A stretch of DNA of 64,000 bases from Torymus aiolomorphi. Its lineage: Eukaryota > Arthropoda > Insecta > Hymenoptera > Torymidae. The notes under the pieces are model-generated. The model ran no database searches. It was not told the origin of the DNA and saw nothing but the letters and a program-made list of their open reading frames with translations. Location of the stretch: contig CM070877.1 in NCBI GenBank assembly GCA_036365515.1, positions 62,086,475 through 62,150,474 of the forward strand, read 5' to 3'. Positions 56,146 to 64,000 of the stretch are shown piece after piece. How positions within the stretch are numbered: the first letter of the stretch is position 1; every line of letters begins with the position of its first letter. A program made the position numbers and the translations under genes.

Positions 56146-58826
56146 TATTTATTTATTTATTTAAACCAGAGTAGTACATGTTGTATTACATGTTATTGCT
56201 TACTTCAGGACATAGTTACATGTCTGAAGCAGCAAACATCCTATAGAGGTAGACATAGCTACCTGTACATAGGTTCCGTGTACTTAAAACTAAAAAAACT
56301 TAAGTAACTTACAAACTAGGCATGGAATCAAAGATTACACTATAAATAATATATTTGGTCCACAGTTGATTATCTCATCCGTACTGGAAAGTTAAATTTT
56401 TATTTATTTATTTATTTTATTTATTTTTTTTTGTTTAAATTCTAGAATATATTAGTACCAATCCAAATTTTTAGCTTTTTCTTATTATAATTTTTTGCGA
56501 TATCTAGAACTTTAAGAGTTGGATTAGATTTCGGAAGACAATTAAACACTTGTATCGCTCTGACATAGTTATCTTTATCACTAACACTTTTCGAACACTT
56601 TGGTGGTATTATAAGTTTATTTCTAGTTTTGCTAGTCGATGTTAAGTATAAATTCTTCAGTTTATTATAATGATACGTTACACATTTTTCAGCAAAAATT
56701 TGTTTTAGATTCAAGGGGTTATCTCGATTGAAAATATTTTTGTTTAGAATTTTTAAAATCCTATTTTGGATGTTTTGTAGTAATTTTAAGTTGTTTTTAT
56801 ATGCACCACCCCATGCAATATTTCCATAGCTAATGACATTATGAAAAATGCATAATATATTGTCTTAAGTGTGTCAGATTGCATATATGTTGATAATTTG
56901 TACAGTATATATATATATTATATATTGAGTTTTTTTATTATATATTCAATATGTTTATCCCACTTTAGCCTATAATCAATAATTATACCTAGATATTTAC
57001 AGTATTCTACCCTGCTCAATTTAGTACCCTGTATGCGTATGTTCATATCTTCGGGAACACTATCACAATAGTTACCAAAAGTTATGTACACAGTTTTCTT
57101 TATATTTAGTGATAGTTTGTTAAGTGCTAGCCAGATATTTATATCTTCTAAGTACTTGTTCATTTTATTTTCAACTTTCTCCCAGTTATCATCTGTTGAA
57201 ATAATAGCTGTATCATCTGCATATGAGATGGTACTATCTGTTCTGTTTGTTAGTAAATCGTTTACGTAAATTATGAATAAGAGTGGCCCTAGTATAGTAC
57301 CTTGCGGCACACCTGTAGTTATCGTTTCATAATAGCTTTCAGTTGTTCCTATTCTTACTTTTTGTTTTCTGTTACTAAGATAATTAGATATAAATGCATG
57401 CGCTTTACCTCTTATTCCATAATTAAATAATTTGTCTAAATGAATAGCATGGTTGACAGTATCAAAAGCTTTTGCTAGATCTAAAAATGCAATAGCTATT
57501 GGTTTACTTTTGTCTAATTTCTTATAGATTATGTTCGTTAAGTAACTAAGAGCGTCTTTGGTACCTTTCTTTTTTATAAATCTAAATTGATTCTGCGCTA
57601 ACAAATTATTACTGTCCAAAAATGATTGTAAACGAACATATAAAATTTTTTCAAATATCTTTGCTACGTTAGAAATTAGAGATATCGGTCTATAGTTTGA
57701 TGTATCCATTTTACTACCCGATTTAAAAATAGGAACTACCTCAGCTGTTTTAAGCGCTCGCGGCCAGTTGATTTTTCAATACAAAGATTAAAGATATGTG
57801 TTAGTGCATTAACAATTTGATATGATAGTATTTTTAGTGTTTTGGTAGTAATGTTATCTACCCCACCATTTTTTTTTCATATTATCAATTATTTGAAGAA
57901 TTTCCTTGTTATTAGTCGGTTTAATGTAAATTGTATTCATGTTCATTGCTGCTAATTGTAATTGCTTACCATGGGGTTTTACAATGGTGTTACTTAAATC
58001 TTTTCCAATTCTACAAAAGTACGAATTCATATGATTGGCAATTTGCGTCTGATCCTCTATTGTGCAATTGTTATTTAAAATGATTTTATTTATTGTGTTA
58101 TTCTTTTTCAAGTTTGTTCCCATTTTTTGTTTATGTATTTACAAAGTTGCTTGGCATTATTGATATTGTTCTTAATTAAATTTCTTTCATATTTTATTTT
58201 TGCCTCATTAATAACTTTGTCTAGCCTCTTTGTGTAATTCTTATATTCTAATTTTATTAGATTATTATTTGGTTCATTACGCATTTTAATATATAGTCGT
58301 TCTTTCTTTTCACACGAGATCATTATTGCTTTAGATATCCAATCCTTCCTTGGATATCTCTTGTTATTGTTTATTTTATGCGCTTCTTTAGACTTTTCTA
58401 AGCAGTCTTGTATTTCAGTTATCAAAAAATGCGGTAGCTTCATCGGGATCATGCATTGCCTCTATAACATTCCAATTTTTTGTAATAGCTATACTTGAAA
58501 GTTTATAGTAATTATAGTGATACTGGATATTTTCTTGTTTTAATTTTGGTGGCTTATTCAGTTTCAAGAAAAGTGGGTAATGATCAGTAAAAGGAATCGA
58601 GAGTTTAAAAGTTTTAGTGTCTATAGATGTAGCTTTTATGTACATGTTGTCAATGCATGTACCGCTTCCGCCACTATCATTTGGTCTAGTTATATGTATA
58701 AAACCCGGGGAGAAACCCTTTTCCATCATATTGTCTAATAATTCTAAGCTATATTCATCTTCTTTCATAATATTGATGTTAAAATCACCAATAATCAGGT
58801 GTTTTTTTATATTTTTCTTTTGCTAT
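56146..58826 (-). mobile_element. LINE (Jockey/CR1-type), 5'-truncated, with 3' tail
   Basis: Reads on the minus strand from the middle of the endonuclease (GDFNINI, about 58790) to a 3' untranslated region ending in an (AAAT)n tail (56147-56165), with a second TTTA-rich run at 56399-56425. The 5' end is cut where the BEL/Pao element begins. It is related to the LINE at 52420-54330. Confidence 0.8.
56442..58800 (-). pseudogene. LINE endonuclease end, reverse transcriptase and C-terminus
   Basis: The first block (58800-58415) has TDHYPLFLKL; 58452-57854 is the helical linker. The polymerase is open from 57709 to 56918: SNYRPISLISNVAKIFEKIL, AIAFLDLAKAFDTVNH (motif A), GVPQGTILGPLLFIIYVND (motif B) and ISYADDTAII (motif C, YADD). 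A C-terminal block (PLNLKQIFAEKC..., VRAIQVFNCLPK) ends at the TAG or TAA near 56442. Frameshifts near 58440, 58120 and 57780-57850 disable it. The CR1/L2-like placement is from motif style. Confidence 0.85.
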
Positions 58827-59517
58827 TGTTCGCGATTCAACGTACGAACGCGAAGCAAGAGTTCAGGTTCCCTTTCGGGAACGTGGGGTTCCCTGCGAAA
58901 AGGAACGTGAGCGTTCAGGTTCCCTTTGGGAATGTGAGAAACGAATACACGCCTCTACCGCCCCCCCTCCAACTACCAAGGCACGCCGCCGACGCTACGG
59001 AGCGCGGCCGGCGGTTCAGTTAACGCGCGACGGCCGGAGAGACAGCAACATTTGAACCCCTGCAATGGCACAATGGACTACGGCAATAAACCAATCTTTT
59101 CTCCACACGAAACGCCTACTCTTTTTTTGAACCTCTACCCTCCACGATCCATCCACATTCAACACAAAAACATTTGATCCTTTGAGCCGGATCGTGGGAG
59201 ATATCATGGCGGCGCAGAAGAAAATTTCATTTCTATTTCTGCGTGACCTTCGGGGAGCGCAGGAATAGCGTCTCCTTCTCAGGTACGCATCAATAACTCG
59301 TGGTCGTGAGTGCCGTAACAGTCGCATGTGCTCACATGCCGACTTCGCACGTACGTTGCTGTCTCTCGTTTGTCTCGTCGTCGCGTGAATCGGAAGCCAC
59401 CTTCTAAGGCTTCCGAGGGGAAATAGCACATCAATTGCTATTCCCCCATTTCTAAAAGCGCCCTGGAGTGTGCGTGTCTACCGACTCCAAAACGTAGCCA
59501 AGAGCGTGCGCTGTAAA

Positions 59518-59692
59518 GCCAGTTCTAGAATCATCGCTTTCGTACGATGATCGGCAGTTCTAGAATCATCGCTTTCGTACGATGATGGGCAGTTCTAGAG
59601 TCATCGCTTTCGTACGATGATCGGCAGTTCTAGAATCATCGCTTTCGTACGATGATCGGCAGTTCTAGAATCATCGCTTTACGAATGATCAG
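59518..59692. repeat. 35-bp tandem repeat, five units, each a hairpin
   Basis: The unit begins GGCAGTTCTAGAATCATCGC and continues TTTCGTACGATGATC, so ATCATCG pairs with CGATGAT inside each unit. Diverged units return at about 59785 and 59884 together with CCAAGAGCGTGCGCTGTAAA, giving a higher-order repeat of about 280 bp. Confidence 0.9.
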
Positions 59693-59944
59693 CCATCTTG
59701 TTGTAGCCAAGAGCAATAAGTGGCATTTCTGTTAAGAAGCGTGCGTCGCTGACCAGCTTCAATTCGCCAAGAGCGTGCGCTGTAAAGCCAGCTCTAGAAT
59801 CTCCGCGTTCGTACGGTGATCGGCAGCCATCTTGTCGTACTTAAAGCAACAAATGGCAACTTCCTCATCAGAGCCACGGTTAAGCCAGCTCTAGAGTCAT
59901 CGCGTGTACGGTGACCATCAATTCGTTGCCGGCTGGTGCAACGA

Positions 59945-60200
59945 GTCGAAACGGGGTTCACACCTCTCATTTCAAGGAGTACCCGCGCGGCGCCTACGTG
60001 CTACGGGGTCCACGCCACTCAAGACAAGGAGTACGCGCGTGCAGCGTACACGCTACGGGGCGACCACAAGGACGACCCACGTGCAGCCTGCGCTACGGGG
60101 TTCATACAAGTCAAATCAAGGACTACCCACGTGGAGCGCGCATCAGAGGTCTACACCAGTCCATCCAAGGACTACAACAGGAAGCGAACGGATACATCGA
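59945..60200. repeat. about 55-bp diverged tandem repeat
   Basis: Four or five units carry CTACGGGGTTCA or a variant, then CAAGTCAAATCAAGGACTAC or a variant, then CCACGTGGAGCGC-like sequence. All three frames are open across it, an effect of the repeat. Confidence 0.75.
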
Positions 60201-60239
60201 TCGTCCTAATACTTGGACCTAAGTATCGTTCCAATTTAT

Positions 60240-60500
60240 TTGATCTAGTCTTTTCTAATAGTATCTATAATTTGAACCTTGGCCTATTTTTGATTGAACT
60301 TGATGTCATTTCACTTGAACTTGGTGAACTTGACCTTATAAAGCTTGAACTTGGTCTTATCTAGTCTGAACTTGGTATTTATTAGTCTGAACTTGGGGTT
60401 ATCTCACTTGAACTTGGTGAACTTGACCTTATTTAGTTTGAACTTGGAATATTTGTATGTGAACTTGGGAATTACATAACTGCCGAGTTTGAACTTGGGT
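60240..60500. repeat. degenerate TTTGAACTTGG minisatellite
   Basis: About ten copies of TGAACTTGG with spacers of 12-25 bp (CTTATTTAGT, TATTTATTAGTC). It follows the 55-bp array in the BEL/Pao leader. Confidence 0.75.
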
Positions 60501-60915
60501 GTAATTACTTATAATTGCGATTTACTTATGTGACTTGACCTTGCAGTTGTATTGCTGCCTGCCGATACTTCATTTTGACTGCAACAACTTCGACTGCTGT
60601 TCAACACCTGGATGCTTTCCTGATTCAGTTGCTGACTATTCTGCAGGGAGTCGCTGAATTCATCGCCTGCAGTTACTTCTCTTCGAGCAGTCAACGTGGT
60701 GAATCTGCATCTGATTCGCTGTGGGAGCTTCCGCAGCCACAGTCAACGACACATAGTACGCATAGTAGCATAAGTATTGTAATTTAGCTTAAGTCTTAGC
60801 TGTAAGAAATTGCCTTTACTCTAATACTACCTTCGGGGAAATAGTACAGTAACTTACTAGTTCACTCAGATTAAATAGTCAAATTTGGTTCTAGTCTAAT
60901 TAACTTGATCTCAAA

Positions 60916-61959
60916 ATGGAGGCGTTTCATGCTAAGCAGATGGCACTCTAAGCTAAAATTACAAACTCCTTTAAAAATTTCAAATCTAAGGGTAAAGATA
61001 ATATGACAAAAGGTTATGCAAAATCATGTCTAACCGGACTTGAAACTAATTTTACGTCGTTTCGGGTAAATCACGAGAAAGTTATGTTCGTTGAGGATAT
61101 TGATCAAGATCATGCCTATTTTACAACTAATCTCTTTGATCTGGTTGAGGATAGCTTTTACCGCCGCAGAGGAGACTTTCTTGATTACTTAGAAACTTTT
61201 GAAACTAGAGATGATGCTCAAGGATCTTCTAATTCGACTGCTGAGCCAGTGCCTACAAGCACTGCTCGACCTACGAACGTTTCGTTCCAATCGTTAGCGA
61301 AAGTAGAGCTACCAAAGTTTTCGGGAAATTCTCGGATTGGGAAAATTTTAGAGACGTTTTTCGTTGTCATACATCGTCGTGAAGACTTAACGCCTGTTCT
61401 AAAATTGCATTATCTTCGCACTCACCTTACAGGTGAGGTACTTGAGAAGATTAAATCTCTTCCCATTTCTGGTGACAACTATGACCGAGCGTGGACAGCT
61501 TTAATCGAATATTACGAGAATCAACGTCGCATTGTTAGTTCTCACATTTCAGAAATTTTCTCAGTTAAATTAATGAAGGCAGATTCTTCGTCGGAAATCA
61601 AACGGATTTATAGGGAAATTTTCAATCCCATCGCTAGTCTGACCTCTCCAAATAGAGCGGCTTCTTCAGGTACTGATTTAGTTGTTCATTTTACGCTGAA
61701 TCGTCTTGATTTAAATACTTGTAAAGAATGGGAAAAGCATCTAGGTGATAGTGTCGATCCACCGACAATGGAACAACTTCAAGCATTTCTTCGAAATCAA
61801 ACACTGACTCTAGAGGCCATCGAGGTTGGCACTAGAACTTCTTCGAATAACAATCCTAAAACTCCATCACCCAACTCAAAATCGCGTAAGCCAGAACCGG
61901 ACAATGCTCATACGGCTTATTCTCATCAAGCGTCTCCTCAAAACGCGAAAAATCAATAA
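60916..61959 (+). pseudogene. gag: BEL/Pao gag
   Basis: The natural ATG is at 60916 (MEAFHAKQMAL), followed by a TAA at 60949-60951. The same frame then runs open to 61957. Motifs include SLAKVELPKFSGN and VLKLHYLRTHLTGEVLEKIK, the DUF1759-like core of BEL/Pao gag, and AWTALIEYYENQRRIVSSHI downstream. The C-terminal 40 residues are Ser/Pro/Asn-rich. A 1-nt shift near 61945 separates it from the zinc knuckles. Gag would assemble the particle around element RNA. Confidence 0.88.
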
Positions 61960-62465
61960 AAAGGAAATGTTTGGTATGTAATAAACCGCATTACTTAAAT
62001 CGATGCGAACAATTCATCAATAAGATGAGCCAGGAGAGGAAAGACTTTCTTAAGTCGTACAATCTTTGTTTTAATTGTTTAGGTAAGCACCCCATAAAGA
62101 ATTGTCCTTCCTCTTATCGATGCTTTGTTTGCAAAGCTAAGCATCACACTTTAGTACACGTTGATGGTTATTCGCATAATCTATCGGATAATTCGTCAAC
62201 ACCTGTTCAAACAGCCTCAGTTCCAGACTCTTCAAGCTCAAATTGTGGCAATGTTGTCGTCCCTAAAGACATTCAATCTGCTTCTCAAGCAGCCTCCCTT
62301 AATAGTGGAGTAAGTACTAAATATACAGGAGTACTTTTAGCCACCGCTAGGGTTAACGCCCTTGGTCTTAACGGAACCAAAATTCAAGTTCGTGCGCTAA
62401 TCGATCCTGGATCTCAAATCTCACTTGTTACACAAGCTTTGTGTAACTTGCTTTCTAAATTGTAG
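61944..62465 (+). pseudogene. BEL/Pao zinc knuckles and aspartic protease start
   Basis: Frame 3 reads KRKCLVCNKPHYLNRC, LCFNCLGKHPIKNC and CFVCKAKHHTLVH, three Cys/His boxes as in BEL/Pao gag-pol. After a Ser/Asn-rich spacer comes TGVLLATARVNALGLNG and VRALIDPGSQISLVTQ, the protease active site (catalytic Asp at about 62402). The residue after Asp is Pro; retropepsins usually have Ser or Thr, and BEL elements often Gln. The frame is lost at 62463-62465. Confidence 0.85.
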
Positions 62466-63028
62466 AACCAATCATACGCACATTCAAGGTATAGGAGAAA
62501 AGACAGCCGCCGTATCTTCAAAGGTAGCTTGTCTTACTATACAACCCCATTTTGATTCAACTTATTCTCTAGAAGTTGACACAATAATCTTGCCAAGATT
62601 ATCTTTGTATAAGACTCCCATTCTAGGTGGTATTTCGAACCTCGAATACTTAAGAGGGCTGCAGCTAGCAGACCCCATGTATCTCGAACCTTCACGCATC
62701 GATATTCTTCTCGGTGCAAGCGCTTATGCGCAAATCATTGAAAGCCAAATAATGGAGGGCCAAAGCCTTCAGCCGATAGCACTAAGTTCCAAACTTGGAT
62801 GGCTCCTTACTGGCAATTTCTACTTCACCCCCAGAAATGGGGCCAGACCCTTTCTCTCTTCATTGCTCAAACGAATGTGAGCATGAAGCCAAACTCTTAG
62901 AGCTCGTACAAGATTTTTGGAGGGCGGAGGAAATAACAGCCGACAAAAATCTTAGTCGCCTGACGAACAAGCATGCGAGGAGTTCTATCAGAAAACTAGT
63001 CGTCAAGATGAAACAGGGCAATATATAG
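62466..63028 (+). pseudogene. BEL/Pao protease end and linker to RT
   Basis: Frame 1 carries THIQGIGEKTAAVSSKVACL and PSRIDILLGASAYAQIIES plus SKLGWLLTGNF, the DUF1758-type protease end. At about 62830 the reading passes to frame 2 (FWRAEEITADKNLSRL) and is interrupted again near 62990. These are the usual residues before the polymerase; the Trp-Arg-Ala-Glu-Glu cluster is typical. Confidence 0.78.
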
Positions 63029-64000
63029 TAAGCCTACCCTGGAAAAGTCGAGACAAGTTGAGTTCTGGTCATCTCGAAAGCTCTCATTCTGCCGCATTAC
63101 GCGCACTCACTCATCTCGAAGCAAACTTCGCTAAGGACGAGAAACTCAAAATAGCCTATACAGAGTTTATGAAAGACATTGACCTAGGTCATATGTAACT
63201 CTCCTCGAATTTCGATTCGTTGTCTAACAAAAGTCAAGCCTTCTTACTACATCATGGTGTGTGGAAGGAAACCAGTACCACTACCAAATTACGTACTGTA
63301 TTTAATGGTTCGAGTAAAACCAAAACAGGTGTCCCGGTCAACGATCTTCTACACGTTGGACCCAATCTTCTTCAGAATCCCGTCGCTTTGATCTGTGCCT
63401 GGCGTAGGTATTAGATCGCTCTTTCAGCTGACGTGGAGAAGATGTTCCGACAAATTGGTGTCGAACAAGATGATCAACCCTATCAATCGATTTTATGGCG
63501 TTTTGACAGGAGTGAACCCATTCGGGTCTATCGATTGACCACAGTGACGTATGGTTTGGCCTGCTCGCCTTTTCTAGCCATACGCACGCTCTTAAAATTA
63601 GCCGAAGACTATGGCAAAAATATCCAATCGCAGCTGAAGCTGTCCGAAGAGAAATGTATTCAGATAATGTGCTTTCTGGTGCACACTCTTTTGAAGAAGC
63701 TTTGCAGAAACAAGATGAGTTAATTCAACTCTTTAAGCAAGGTCATCTTAATCTTCGAAAGTGGACTTCGAATAATACTGAAGTACTTTCTTATTTACCC
63801 TCGAATATGTTATCTGCTGATTCTATTACTTTATTCGCCTCAGAAACATCTGTACCAATCTTAGGTATAGATTGGTAACCTAACACAGATTACTTTAGTT
63901 TTCATATCGAAGATGCCCCCGTTGAGTCGGCATTTACCAAACGTTCGGTTCTCTCTAGAATTGCTCGCATCTTCGACCCGATGGAGTGGTTGGCTCCTAT
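63010..64000 (+). pseudogene. pol: BEL/Pao reverse transcriptase, broken, runs off the window
   Basis: Segments: GQYIVSLPWKSRDKLSSGH, then HHGVWKETSTTTKLRTVFNG (63240), a stop at 63412-63414, ALSADVEKMFRQIGVEQDD (motif A, 63420), TTVTYGLACSPFLAIRTL (motif B, 63540), and YSDNVLSGAHSFEEAL (63655), where the usual YVDD is YSDN, so the second catalytic Asp is Asn. NLRKWTSNN and SVPILGIDW follow. A stop after IDW (63876-63878) precedes FTKRSVLSRIARIFDP at the window edge. The altered catalytic motif and several stops mean no activity. Confidence 0.88.

Larger units (their letters stand above)
58827..64000 (+). mobile_element. BEL/Pao LTR retrotransposon, 5' part
   Basis: Starts inside the LINE at a TG (58827). 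A GC-rich LTR/leader of about 2.1 kb holds three kinds of tandem repeat. gag starts at 60916 and pol follows with the BEL/Pao order of zinc knuckles, protease and reverse transcriptase. The window ends inside the polymerase region. The boundary between LTR and untranslated leader is not determined because the 3' LTR is outside. Confidence 0.82.

Noticed and set aside
59518..59692. CRISPR-like array of 35-bp repeats
   Set aside because: The units are contiguous with no spacers and lie in a retrotransposon leader of a eukaryote.
59904..60364. Three overlapping ORFs of about 100-140 residues in the BEL/Pao leader
   Set aside because: Open frames follow from the 55-bp tandem repeat and its lack of stops; no domain.

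Overview
This window looks like AT-rich insect nuclear DNA, most likely hymenopteran. The evidence is spliced exons with GT/AG borders, simple-sequence tracts, and mariner, piggyBac-like, Penelope-like, Ty3/gypsy, Ty1/copia, BEL/Pao and Jockey/CR1-type elements, with no bacterial gene organisation. The species call is an inference. I see no intact host gene. Almost everything is transposable-element sequence, much of it nested, plus one multi-exon, decayed gene of an amplified SAM-domain family. One 100-base run of N (14448-14547) is an assembly gap.

Layout: 1-6424 is the 3' two thirds of a Ty3/gypsy retrotransposon. A DD34D mariner (956-2053) split its reverse transcriptase and a Penelope-like 3' fragment (4447-5764) sits near its 3' end. 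At 6431-7464 there are a second gypsy fragment and a dead CENP-B/HTH-type transposase. From 7.5 to 12.2 kb the sequence is mostly featureless, with one orphan ORF (8978-9400) and a foldback element (9743-10372). From 12.2 to 18.6 kb there are inverted-repeat elements of a foldback-like family whose arms carry CT/GA-rich tandem units. 18835-21999 is a Tc1/mariner-superfamily element with unusually long inverted repeats. 22.7-25.5 kb holds MITEs. 26461-28632 is a second Penelope-like copy flanked by a 14-15 bp target duplication, with hammerhead-like ribozyme motifs in both arms and a foldback MITE inside it.

30.0-35.5 kb is another foldback-like copy carrying two further insertions. 37.1-44.6 kb contains a decayed transposase-like gene and two arms of a long inverted repeat made largely of a GA/CT minisatellite. 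45150-49856 (minus) is the exon-intron relic of a SAMD3-like gene with MITEs in its introns. 50.0-52.1 kb is MITE and palindrome country. 52.5-54.3 kb and 56.1-58.8 kb hold the 5' and 3' halves of related LINEs, with a copia remnant between them. From 58.8 kb to the end lies a BEL/Pao element with a long, repeat-rich leader followed by broken gag and pol.

The genes do not form a pathway. The window records successive insertions, and several orders of insertion can be read: gypsy before mariner and Penelope, Penelope before foldback MITE, foldback-like elements before hairpin and piggyBac-like MITEs. The observations most worth following are the multi-hairpin family, the GA/CT-armed palindromic elements, the hammerhead motifs, and the motif-dense foldback elements.
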